Part shown: positions 49,789 through 60,237 of the stretch, piece by piece
How positions within the stretch are numbered: the stretch's first letter is position 1
Layout of the letters: each line of letters opens with the position of its first letter
Assembly: GCA_001986395.2 (NCBI GenBank)
Contig: MQVO02000017.1
Span: forward strand, 558,001-622,000
Length of the DNA: 64,000 nucleotides
Reading direction: 5' to 3'
DNA from: Irpex lacteus
Lineage: Eukaryota > Basidiomycota > Agaricomycetes > Polyporales > Irpicaceae
Program-made: the position numbers and the translations under genes
The notes under the pieces: model-generated
Database searches by the model: none
Seen by the model: the letters and a program-made list of their open reading frames with translations, nothing else
What the model was told of the DNA's origin: nothing

Positions 49789-52210
49789 ATGCAAATCAAA
49801 CTGATACCTGTGGCCCCACATCCAACCATCCTATTCAATGTTACCCTTCACGATCCTCCCGAACACCTTGGCATCCCACCGGCTTGGGCGGCACAGCTTC
49901 ACCGGCTTGGCAGCGAAGAGCTCGAGTATCCACAGACCGTGCTCGCATTGGACAAGACAACGTGGCTGATAGCTTGTCTAACCAGTGTCACCTTCGACCT
50001 ATCCGGCACTAGAGAGGGTTCGTTGGACGAGGGAGACGGTGCAGCCACAGAAGAGGAGGGCTCTGTTCCAGGCAGAGTTATCTGTCTCTTCGTTGATGGA
50101 AAGGTCTTGGAGTGGGAGCTGAGTTCTGCGCAAATGGAGGGTACCGATGCTCTCGCATGCGTACGTATGCTGGAGAGCGTGTGCCAAGCTGTGCAAGACT
50201 CTGCAGTAGAGGCTGAAAGGGAACGTAGGAGGTCTATGGCACCTGAATCCCGTCCACTCACGCCTACGACCACTGCTACAGAAGAAAGCAGCACCCAGTC
50301 GAGTGAGAAGGGTGAGTCGAAGAAGCATGGGAAGCATAAGAGGCAGAGGTCCTTATTAAAGTCTTTGGTTGCGTAAGTGATCATTTTCACATTCTATCTT
50401 CGTAATCTGACCAGCATATCCTTGCAGTTCTCTCGTCTCTTTCCAGTCTCCGTCTCAACCTCCGCCCGCTCCTGCGTTGCTTCCACCACCCGCACCTCCT
50501 TCGCCCGTCGTAAGACCTGCAAGCCCCGTCAGGCCTTACTCTACCTCAAACCTTTCGACAGAACTCCGCAAGCGTGCGAGGTCTGCACTCGTGGACGCGT
50601 TCCGCCGTTTTGTTCTTACGAGGCTGGCAGCTACAGTGCTTCCTATCTGCGCCTGCGTCGAATTGCAGGCGACGTACAACTCTCATATCGGGTACTTCGC
50701 TACATGGATCACTCAGAGCATGCTGGAGCGGGTGGAGGCAGAGATGGAAACACTCGTGCACGAGGCTGGTGGTGTCCCCAGTGTGTACATGAACACGGTT
50801 GTATCGTCACAGTCGGGTATGCGGGAACAGTTGTCCCCAAACTCGCCTGGCTTTTCACCGCGAGGCGATAGTCATGTCGAGCGATTGGTGGACGAGATGT
50901 TACCGCCCTTTTTAGATGGAAACGATGGGACGGATGAGAGTGATGGGTCCTCTGTGCATACGCCGCCTGACGGCACGCCCGCTGAGGCTTCGCCATTCAT
51001 CCCAGAACGTGAAGCGTCGTCGTCGCCGTCTCAGACAACGCACAAACATGCACCCCCTACATCGGCTTTCCCTCGCTCGCCATCTCCACCAACTCCACCG
51101 AATCTCTCTCCACCACTCCCCTTGTCTGGCATCCCTGCCTCTCCCACAGATGCGACCGGGATCTCACCTTCCTCCATGTCGTCTTCGATTACCATCGCGA
51201 TGCCTCAGCCGCCTCAGCCCACCTTTTCACCCGCTGCACTTACCGCATATACCGCTCTCTCCACTCACCGCATTCGTCTTCGCAATCTGCTTGGCCGACT
51301 CTCGGCTCAAGCCGATATACTCCTCTCAGAGGACCGTGCACTCCAAGCAGCCCTCGAGATCAAAGGACGGCGACGTGCTTGGAGTAACCGTGAGTACATG
51401 CGGAAAGACTGTGCTGATATGCGCTTCCTTGGATTTGCTGTACCTACTAGGAGGAGCCCTCTCGGTCGTAGTGAGCCCATCTGTGCCTCAGATATCTTCA
51501 CGGTATCTGCCAGTTCAAGTTCCTCGGCTCAGGCCGATAGCTATGTTGTCGAGGGTGTGAATGGGCCTGGGAAACACAGACGGCGACCAAGCGATACTGG
51601 GCTTGTGGTCACGACGGCCGATCATAACATTATGCGGCTATTCCCTGTCTGCGAGGAGGATGAAGATGACGAATACCACTTTGACTATCCACTGCCTTCG
51701 TCCCCGTCGGATATGTCTTTTACGGATTCACCCTCTGCTCGGCTCGTGGAGGACTCCATCCTGAGGAACGCAGAAGCTGGTCTGCTGCCGAGTCTGTCTA
51801 TGCAACGACACTCCGTGCCAGTCCGTTCGAGGACGAGGAGCATGATTCAGGCTGCGCCTTCGCTTCTTCCGACTCCTCCTTTGTCCCCTGTGACTACGGC
51901 GCCATCTTCCGAAGTTGATACAGCTTCACCGTCTCCAACACCACCTGCCTCTCTGTTCCCTGAGGTAGACGAGGAGAAGATCGAATTTGATGTCCTAGAA
52001 CCTCAGACGAAGGTGGAGCTGTTCGACGTTTACTCGGGTGAAGACGAGGAGGAGGACGGATCCGCCGAAGAACTGGGATTCAGATCGGAGTTCACCTTGT
52101 CCATGGACCTCCCACCTCCTTACCGCATGGATATCGGTATGCATGCTATGACTCGAGGATACGACAAGTGGGTCGTCGATCATCGTACGACTGGCTCTGC
52201 TGGTTGTTGA
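49789..52210 (+). CDS. Basidiomycete protein of unknown function, Pro/Ser-rich with acidic C-terminus
   Basis: Exon 1 49789..50372 joins exon 2 at 50428 across a 55-nt GTAAGT...CAG intron. A further in-frame segment, 51394..51450 (57 nt, GTACAT...TAG), may be an intron, giving 769 aa, or 788 aa if retained. The N-terminal ~100 residues are well-ordered-looking (IKLIPVAPHPTILFNVTL, then LDKTTWLIACLTSVTFDL). A helical region at the start of exon 2 (ELRKRARSALVDAFRRFV) is followed by a Pro/Ser-rich linker. A strongly basic/helical motif comes next (RIRLRNLLGRLSAQADILL, EDRALQAALEIKGRRRAWS). The C-terminal third is Ser/Pro-rich and acidic. No enzyme motif or transmembrane helix was seen. Confidence 0.8.
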
Positions 52211-52949
52211 GCTGGTGCCTCTCACATTCACCGCATCCTCCATCAATTGGGATTTTATTCTTTGTTTTCTTGGCTGGTCGCACTCACCACGGATTCTGCT
52301 TCATTTCGGGTACGTTCACTGCACGTACTGCATCATAGTCTTTGTCTTCATCGCTATCTTGGCCCACTTTGCCGCTTTGTCAACTGCATTAGACAGTACA
52401 TACTTGCATTTCCAGACGTCGAAATAATCCGTCACTCTATCTTCTTGTAGCATTCGTTCCTCTATCTTCGCCTAATATCTTGATCGCTTCCATCTGTTTC
52501 CCCTGCACATAGCATACCCACATCCTCTACTTGCTCGCACTGTCTACTCATCATTGACTCACATCTGGCATTGGTCATAGTCACTCACTTGCATCCTCTA
52601 CTACTCACCACCTCCTGGAATACCCTCCTCTCTTTTGACATCCAAACATAAACTCGTACTTGTACTCACTTATTATTCGTACCGCCGCATCACAAATCGT
52701 TTAGTATCCCACACTTTTGGTCGTTCACCGGATTCTTGGAAGCATGTCACCATCCGAATACACTTTGCACGTAGCAGACCTCGTACCGCTCTACACATCA
52801 ACAGAAACTCTTCTTGTACAAAGTGTCATTAGCATTAGCGTACACGTAGCGAATATTACACATCATCATGATCGTCTAAATCAGTCGTATCTACGGGGAG
52901 TCGTATAAGTCTCGTGGATTTTGAACCTGGAAAGGAGAAAAAGCGGTTC
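52211..52949. other. Convergent 3' region
   Basis: T/C-rich, 739 bp between the stop codons of the plus-strand unknown gene and the minus-strand DUF6533 gene. It contains only short open frames and probably both 3' UTRs. Confidence 0.45.
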
Positions 52950-55229
52950 TCAGTCGGGTCCAAGAGCGGTCGTTAACGGAGGTGCGCGTATACGTCCGTC
53001 GTCCGGCTTGAGCCGTGAGCTGGACGCAATAGGACCGGCTTCGAGATCCCTGTTTTCAACAGCCACACCATCCTGCTCAGCACCATCTCCAAAGGCTGCC
53101 ATCTCCATCTCCTCCAGGGGCTGCACATCAGGCACCACTTCATCTTCGTCCTCGTACGCCACCACGGCCGTACTATCGATCACGTCCTCGACCGAAGAAA
53201 ACACAGTGCCCCTTGGTCTCACAACGCTACGCGCGGTATCTGGTTTCCGGAAGCCCAAGGAAGATCCCGTAGTTGTGCCACTGATCATCGAGGTCTCCGT
53301 GGCGTTAAGGTTGCCGTTGCGTAAAATGGAGAGAAGTATACGGGCGCAAAAAATGCTATGGAGCACCCGCTGCGGTCTGCGTGATGGACAACAGTCAGAG
53401 AGTGCAAACTGGTGAGAAAAAACGAAGACGTACGTCGCCAGCCAATTAGCTAGTTCAGGCTGTAGGAAGAATGTTATGCGTCAGCGCCAGTCTTTTGGCC
53501 TATCAATTGAAAGACGGCAGGTCGATTCACAGAGCTGCAATAGTAATAGGACGTACCGGACCTAGAATTGGCACAAGCACATTTGCCAGGGATATTACTA
53601 TGGTAGGAACATGAGGGAAGAAGTATGGGTGATAGCTCTGTGCTGTTACACTCTGTCATGCCTACTCACTGAGGGTATAGGCAAAGTACATCATGCCTGT
53701 GATGACATAAATAGTGTATGAAAAATGAGTGCTTAGGGGATAGTGAGCAAGTCATGAGACACACCGTTTCGGTACAAGTTCACGACGAGCGGCGATCTAC
53801 AGTGGCGCACTGCAGGAGCCCACCACGTTGATGAGTTATCAAACGCAGACATAGCAAGATTCATCTTCTAAAAGAGAACTCACGGTCCTTTATAGCCTTG
53901 TACAGAGTGAGAACGAGTACCGCTAGAGATTGTATCCGATTAACGCAAAAATTGTCGTGATTTGAAGACAATGAAGATACGCACTGGTTTCGGAAAGTAC
54001 TATTAGAAGATATCCTACTATGATGACAACGGAGGCATCTGCGACAAGGGTACACCCTTCGTAGGGGCCGTGACGCGGGAAACCATCTGTACAAAAAGGT
54101 TCAAAGGAAGTGCTGTTCAGAAGATGCCGTGAGTATAGCGACAGTCAGATCTCATTACTCACAATGAATAGAGTCTAGTTCAAGTTTGACAACAACAAAT
54201 GATGGAATAGCCACGCCCTGAACAATTACCAACGGTTCAGTGTCAGCGCCTCGGGAAAAGCAACGTTATCGCAAGTAATCCACCGAACTCACCGCAAGCA
54301 AGCAGCACAAGAATATCAGTACCCATCTCTTCCGCTCATAGATGGCGTAGGTGCGCAGCATCAGAATTGCTGTCAAACGGAGAGGATTAGAATCAGAGAC
54401 TTATCATTTCGACCAGTGAAATTACAAGCCAAGCAAGGTCACCGGGTGACGGAAGTCGGAATAGCCAGTACACCGACCAATCAGCAATTCTGATTTCAGC
54501 TACCAATAGGAGCCGTGCAACCGGGCGCAGATGGGAGAAGAGATTAACGGTATTTGGTGTTTGCATCATACGTACATTCGGCAATGAGAACACCAACGAC
54601 GATCATCCCTGGGAAAATCGAGGGATGAGCAACATGTCGAGCTTCGAAGATGATCCACCCACATGTTAGAACCTTGAAGTCGCGTTCGCAAACCTGTGAC
54701 CGCAAAATTGTGAGCGTTGCTAGTGATAACGCCATGAAAGACGTGATAAGTTCATACATCTGGAAGTTGTACGGTCGTGAGAACTGAGAAAGAAGGGTTT
54801 GTTAGTTGAACGGATTCCGTCCAAAATCGAAGAAACGTACGACGCAGGGACATGAATGTGTCAATAAAGGGAAGATATCGGTTGAGAAAATAGATCCAAG
54901 AGCGAGGGTTGCTGGCCCTAGACCACACAAAGTTGATCTAAATTATTATCAGCACGTGCACTAACTTCCAAGCAATAGAAGTACCTCGTCTGGGAGGCAT
55001 AATAGAACGTCGTAAACCTGGGCTCCACGTCAATGAAAAATCGGCCTCCTCGGGGTAAAATTACTCACGAGCAAAGCAGCAAATCCAACAATCGTGTAAG
55101 ATACAATTCCCTACCCATCGCATTGTATGTTAGCTAGTTTCTGGGAAAAGGGTGTATCAGGAAGACAATGCTCACCGCTTGTACACCAGGTGCTGAGCTT
55201 GAAGGTGTCGTCACAGTGCTATTGGGCAT
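52950..55229 (-). CDS. DUF6533-type seven-helix membrane protein, complete
   Basis: Sixteen small exons were assigned: 55229..55176, 55110..55069, 55017..54985, 54937..54841, 54783..54758, 54693..54663, 54608..54576, 54369..54293, 54217..54163, 54086..53985, 53922..53884, 53809..53765, 53696..53670, 53597..53557, 53459..53434 and 53376..52950. Together they give 384 aa in one frame. Family landmarks are all present: YTIVGFAALL, VYDVLLCLPDEINFVW, SWIYFLNRYLPFIDTFM, ILMLRTYAIYERKRWVLI, VVIIVGYLLIVLSETTVLVL and LYRNGMMYFAYTL. The last helix ends in CARILLSILRNGN. Seven hydrophobic helices are expected. The C-terminal ~110 residues are hydrophilic and acidic (EDEDEVVPDVQPLEEME), probably cytoplasmic. 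DUF6533 proteins are often compared with GPCRs, but ligands and signalling partners are unknown. The 54370-54575 intron (206 nt) is unusually long and could hide another exon. Confidence 0.88.
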
Positions 55230-55990
55230 TGCGTGATGGGCGCGTCGCGCGTTGTCCAAAGCATGCAGCAGAACTCAGGGGGAAAGAGAGGGCCACAAAA
55301 TCTAGACTTTGAAAAGGGACTAGGTATTTAACGGTGAAGTGATAGATTAACCCGCGGGCGACGTCAAGAGGTTGCTGAGCATGCGACTCCGATGTCCCGT
55401 CACAAAGTGTCCATCTAGCGCAGATGGATCTGCATGTATAGTGTGGATGGCCTGTGGGAGAGAGAACTTGGCGAGAGAAGATTTACGGCAGAGATGGTCC
55501 CATTTGGTGTCGCCTTGTCCACGACAGACCCCGAAGCTGTGTATAGAAAACTCAATCAAGCAAGGCATCAGTCAAAATCCAAAAAAGCACCGAGAGGTAA
55601 TACAGCGTGTTTGCTAACGTGACTGGGTTTCTGGTCCAAGGTTAGCATTCTACAGATCGTAGTCGACGTGAGAGATTGGGTTGAGTGCCACAAAGGGTAC
55701 GTCGGCCAAAATAGGTGAGAAAGATGACGATCCCCGTGGGAGCGCCCAACAGTTCTGGCAGCGTTTTTAACTCAAACTCAAACTTCTCAGCAGGGTAACG
55801 AGATAGCTGCAGTTCAGCTGAAATACTTACCGATTCGTGATATTATGTATACAATGAAGAGGAAGAACTACGATGAAAAAATTATCAAGATGTAAGTAAT
55901 GTTTCGTGGTTACAACGCATCTACTGACGGGCGAAATTTAGGGGAGCCCTCCGTTCGTACAAATCCAAGTGCTGGAGAAAAATTAAACGA
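55230..55990. other. Intergenic region
   Basis: 761 bp between the DUF6533 gene start and the 3' end of the type II DUF3820-like copy. Short open frames only (for example 55372-55617 plus). The right breakpoint of the inverted duplication may lie here. Confidence 0.45.
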
Positions 55991-56803
55991 TCATTGCAGC
56001 CATTCACGAGAAGAGTCGTCAAACCCCCTCCACTGGTTCCCATAGCCATGATGATAAGTGATGCCACCGATGCAGGCCGCCACCTACGGATTAGTTGATC
56101 AGCTTGCATAACAAATTCCAGATGAGGTGTCACTGCGCACCTTATCACGAACTTCCCAGTTGGCCAAACCCCTCACATCCTTCCCATGCTCCCTCTCGAT
56201 GGCTTCTAAACAGCGCTTGATGTACTCTTTGCGCTGCGCCGTCAGACCAATAAACTCCCTTCCTGTGTCCCCGTCGTGATGGACCATGACAGAGTTCGTT
56301 GCGTCCACACCCAGACCTTGATACAACTCTTCGATATCCCACGCACTCTCTGGAAGCAGCGCAAGAACAGCTCTGAGCTCGTCAAGGGACGCCGAATCCG
56401 GAAGGCTGACGGCCTCTGAAGGTCTAGGTGGATAACGTGGTGCAAGCACCCTCGCCATCTCCTCCAGCGCATCGAGCTTGTCATGCTGTAATTGGCGGAA
56501 GGCAGTCGAGGGCCATAGGGCTTGCAGCTCGTGATCAAAAGCCTTGTCGAATGCTTTGTCACACTCGCCGTAAAGCCAGGCAGGAACCTTTCGGCATAGA
56601 GCTTGCTTTCTCTCCTCGAAAGACAGCAGTGTCGGAATGACAGCAGGACCGCGCGCAACCTGATACTGCACGAGAGCTTGTAGCAGATCTTCTCTCTGCT
56701 TGGCTACACCTTCGTCGATGCACCACTGAATGTAGTTGAGAGGTATCTGGCCAAGCGTCTTGCCCTTGTGCTTCCCGAAGTTGAATTCGTATTCTCCGTT
56801 CAT
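55991..56803 (-). CDS. Type II DUF3820-like family protein, right block
   Basis: Exons 56803..56141 and 56083..55991, separated by a 57-nt GTGCGC...TAG intron, encode 251 aa. Unlike its relatives it starts almost directly at the DUF3820-like motif (GEYEFNFGKHKGKTLGQ, NYIQWCIDEG) without a Ser/Thr-rich leader. A KVPAWLYGEC segment, YPPRPSEAVSLPDS and LRAVLALLPES follow. It then has IEREHGKDVRGLANWEVRDK and the type II exon 2 (VAACIGGITYHHGY). It is the mirror-position partner of the 33805-34720 gene; long stretches are identical between the two. Function unknown; a nucleic-acid-linked role is only inferred from the N-terminal motif. Confidence 0.85.
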
Positions 56804-57173
56804 TTTGCAGATAGGGGTTAAACGGGTGGTTATCGTGCAGTGCGAGGACTAGGACAGGTGTGGCGAGGAATGAGTGATACGACGTTGGGAATTGTACTCA
56901 AGGGATGCTGCAAGTTATAAGTATTGTTAGCTTCGTTTGAGAGGGTATTCTGCTTATGCAGTGATCGGTGCTCTAGGGGTTCTAGATGTGACCAGCTTCG
57001 ACGGTGAGCCCAAACCACCGACAGAGCGATAGCCGTAGTAAGATGCGGTGAGCATGTGCTTGCAGAGTTAATACCTCCATTGACCTGGCCTCTATGTAGA
57101 GGGTCTCTGACGGTGCGTAGATCACCGCTACATCATATTATCCTACAGACGGGACTCTGGTACATTCCGGGCT
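56804..57173. other. Short intergenic spacer in the right cluster
   Basis: 370 bp between two tandem minus-strand family members. It should hold the promoter of the type II copy. Nothing else recognised. Confidence 0.45.
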
Positions 57174-58103
57174 TTACTCGAGCCAAAAAATTGAAGGATC
57201 GGAGAATCTCCTCCTTCCACCTTCTTCCGTACAAGAGATACCCTCCATTCGCTCGGCGTACTAGAAGAAATGGAGGATTCAGAACGTTCTATTCAGGATA
57301 TACGAGATACGCAAATAACGTACCGTATCGCGGACCTCCCAGTTCGCAACCGCTCTCGCCTGCCCGCCGTGTTCTTCTTCCACCGCCTGCAGGCATTTCT
57401 TGATCGTCGCCGTGTAGTCATCCGCCAATGAAATATATACGTCGTAAGGAAAAGGGATCTCCGTGAACTTGAGATACTTCATATCTTCCGCGGTCAAGTA
57501 CGGGCCCTGGCACACTTTACGTTTACGCGTCGGCATTTTTGCCAGGATCGCTCTCAGCTCCTTCACGGACACTGACTCTGGTAGCTGTACGGTCTGGTCT
57601 GGTCTTGGAGGATATTTGGAGGGAAAATATGCGACCATCTCCTCCAGCGCTTTTATGGAGGCGAGTTCATGTTGCTGCAGATCTGTGACGCGGGACCAGG
57701 CCCGCGTCTGCTCATCAGGCTCCAGGGCAGCAGAACACTCATCGTAAAGCCACTCTGGCACCTGTCCTCGAACGTTGTCCCGTCGTTCCTTGTTCGAAAG
57801 CATCGTGGGAATGAGTACCTTGCCATATGGCGCGGTGTCGCGGTACTCCTCGATGGCTCGCTTTAGGGATGGGTGCCTTGCCCACCCATCCCAGACACAC
57901 CACTGAATGTAGGAAGACTCGAAGGCCGCGACTTCTGGCACGGTTTTGCCACGGTGCTTGCCGACGGGGAACCTGTATTCCTTGCGTACTGGAGAGATAG
58001 GGGCTGACGACGGGGTGTCTGCTTCAGCCTTGCCTTGAGAGCGGTGCGGGGGTGAGCTGGCCGTTTTGGCAGAAGTGCGAGGTTTTTGAGGTGTCTTAGC
58101 CAT
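57174..58103 (-). CDS. Type I-like DUF3820-like family protein, middle copy of right block
   Basis: Exons 58103..57324 and 57260..57174, around a 63-nt intron, give 288 aa. The start at MAKTPQKP was chosen because it matches the starts of the sister genes; the frame stays open upstream to 58334. The DUF3820-like motif is altered (EYRFPVGKHRGKTVPEV...SYIQWCVWDG). Then come QVPEWLYDEC, YPPRPDQTVQLPES and LRAILAKMP, and a unique insertion (TRKRKVCQGPYLTAEDMK). The end reads VEEEHGGQARAVANWEVRDT, and exon 2 begins YAERMEG, the type I form. It has no counterpart in the left block, so it was either lost there or gained here. Confidence 0.83.
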
Positions 58104-58637
58104 GTTGATTGTAAGAAATGGAGGGAGATGTCGTTGAACACAGGGGTTCTGAGAAAGCCTATCAGCACCCGCAAGGACGAACTCTAAAGCGGCAGTTACC
58201 GAGGTGAGGTCACATGACGAGGCCATGTATGCTCCTTGCTGTTTCGGGAGTCTCGCTGCACTAAAATAGTGAGTGTTGCGAAGCGTGACGAGGGAGGCTC
58301 TGAAGCAAGAGCGTCGGAATACTACCACATCCACGGCTGAGTACCTCTCGCGCCGATATGTTCACTTGATACCGGAGAGCAAAGATTGCCAACGATGTAT
58401 GGTGCTCGAAGTGTGGGGACGCCAGCTGGTAGATGAGCAAACATCGAAACAAGCGAGAAATATAACAGGTCATATAAATGATTTCTTGTATTCATGGTCA
58501 TCGTTCCAAGAGACTTGTACATTTTGTTCTTTGTATCTAGAGAGGAGCTTCGAAACAAATGAGTTCGCCATCGAGTAAGTTCATGTGACGGTTACACTGA
58601 CCTTCATTCACCCGTCATTGCAGGTAACAGCATATCA
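58104..58637. other. Intergenic spacer in the right cluster
   Basis: 534 bp between the middle and outer type I copies. A plus-strand open frame at 58273-58578 lacks domain or codon support. The promoter and 5' UTR of the middle copy are expected here. Confidence 0.45.
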
Positions 58638-59585
58638 TCACAAAAGCCAGTGGTCTGAGTGATCGAGAAACCTTGCTGGAGGATAATCACCCTCGTACCA
58701 CTCGACACCCTGGATATTCTCCGCGTACTGCAACCGTGAACCGCGTTAGAGTGGTGTGATGTACGACTCGTATGGAGGCCTCACCTTATCACGAACTTCC
58801 CAATTAGCAATTTCCCTCGCCTCTTTCCCGTGCTCTCTCTCTATGGCTCGCAGGTGCCGCTTGATGGTGTCCTCGTATTCCTCGGTAAGAACATACCAAT
58901 CCGTCAGATGCCATCCGTCATGCTCTTCACGGATATGCTCCTTTCCCTGCAGCACTCCTTGGCAACGTCCCTCCGTGTAGTCGCATTTCGGGAACGTTAG
59001 CATTAGTTCCCTGAACCTTCTGACCGACGCGGACTCCGGTAAGCTATCAGAGACACTGGGTGGCGGAGGGTACTGCAGAGGGAAGTCTGACTTCGCCATA
59101 CCCTCCATCCTCTTCCACCCGTCATTCTCGTTCAGCAGCCACAAATCCGTGTCTTCGCCGCACTCGTTATACTCTGCCTTCTTCATCCCCCAACCAAGTG
59201 CGCAGACGCACTCTATGTAGAGCCACTGCGGCACCCTTTGCAAGATACGCGCTCTGCGTCGTCGATCGGGGTCGAGAAGACGATGACTGTCATTCGAATC
59301 TAAGATTTGAACTGAGCCTCCGCTCCGTCGAGCTTGCCATCGCCTGATCGCGGCCCCCAAGGCAGGGCGCTGGCTGCTTATATCATTTCTGATGCAGTAT
59401 TGAACGTACCAGCTTCCAGCCTGGTCCAATGTTTTCCCCCTGAACCTTCCGAAGTCAAATCTGTACTCGTCGGGGAGTGAACCAGCGGAAGAGGTAGTTG
59501 CTGAAGAGACCTTCGCGCAGCGGCGAGATGCACTACGCAGGGCGCTAGACGATGAATTCCGAGCGTTTGTCGACACCTTGGGCAT
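58638..59585 (-). CDS. Type I DUF3820-like family protein, intact, divergent partner of the SAP gene
   Basis: Exons 59585..58785 and 58727..58638, around a 57-nt GTGAGG...CAG intron, encode 296 aa. A ~38-residue Ser/Arg-rich leader is followed by the DUF3820-like motif (EYRFDFGRFRGKTLDQ, then YVQYCIRND). RARILQRVPQWLYIEC, DTDLWLLNENDGWKRMEGM and LPESASVRRFRELMLTFP come next. The family end is IEREHGKEAREIANWEVRDK with type I exon 2 (YAENIQGVEWYEGDYPPARF). It is the intact version of the damaged copy at 32773-33569 and shows exactly what that copy lost. It is divergently transcribed from the SAP gene at 60238 across 652 bp, suggesting shared expression. Confidence 0.87.
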
Positions 59586-60237
59586 GGTATGACTATCTGC
59601 TGAATGAGCTGTTGAGGTTTTGGAAGTAAAGAGCACAAAACGGGGTGACCCCGAGAGCCAGGTCTGTTTATACTGGTTAGGTCGATCTGGCCTGCAAATT
59701 CTAGACGGTACCTGGTTTCTGGTCTGGATCAGACGCGCCGACGTGATGAACACGTCGAAACCCGACCCGCGATCATTGTGCTGTGGCTAAAATGACTTGG
59801 ATGCTTTATAAACGGAAGATTGAGACTTATACAAGAAGCCATGGTGAACATATGTTGTCTTCGTTCTTCAATGAAATGAACTCTGTAAAACATTTGCTCG
59901 GTCGAGATCACAGTGGTTGAGGGTTCACTTACTTCATGAGAGCCACCTAGAAAGAGATGTGTGATACGACACAGCAAGCAGACAAGAGAAAGCCCTATCC
60001 ACACCTTGACAGATAGCGATCCACTTAGTACAATTGCAGGGAGAAGGCCGAGCAGGCATCTTGCAAGCGCCTAAGTACCTTCCCCTTCGGGAAAGAGATT
60101 AGATCTCAGACGCGTGACAATCAAACCTCAACGCGCCTCCCAGTTCGATCTCTCTTTGTATTCCTCTACTCGCATTCCTCCTCAGCCTCCACATACCTGC
60201 AAGCTCGCATCATCAGAGAGTATAATAAAGAACAGAC
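59586..60237. promoter_or_regulatory. Divergent promoter of the right duplicated module
   Basis: 652 bp between the start codons of the type I DUF3820-like gene (minus) and the SAP gene (plus), comparable to 631 bp in the left block. It contains the conserved 23-bp element and a TTTATAAA box (about 59806-59813) suitably oriented for the minus-strand gene. Confidence 0.55.
60082..60104 (-). promoter_or_regulatory. Conserved promoter element, right copy
   Basis: On the minus strand this reads ATCTAATCTCTTTCCCGAAGGGG, pointing towards the DUF3820-like gene, as the left copy does. It lies 134 bp from the SAP start codon (141 bp on the left). Three of 23 bases differ from the left copy. Confidence 0.5.

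Noticed and set aside
50916..51560. 214-aa plus-strand open frame overlapping the 49789-52210 gene
   Set aside because: Arg/Leu/Pro-rich shadow frame. Reading into it would need a GTGAGT intron at 51390-51450 that truncates the protein, whereas the GTACAT donor four bases on keeps the frame.
57279..58334. N-terminal extension of the middle DUF3820-like gene up to 58334
   Set aside because: The in-frame upstream residues have no counterpart in the four sister genes, all of which begin at an M-P/A-K type start or at the core motif.
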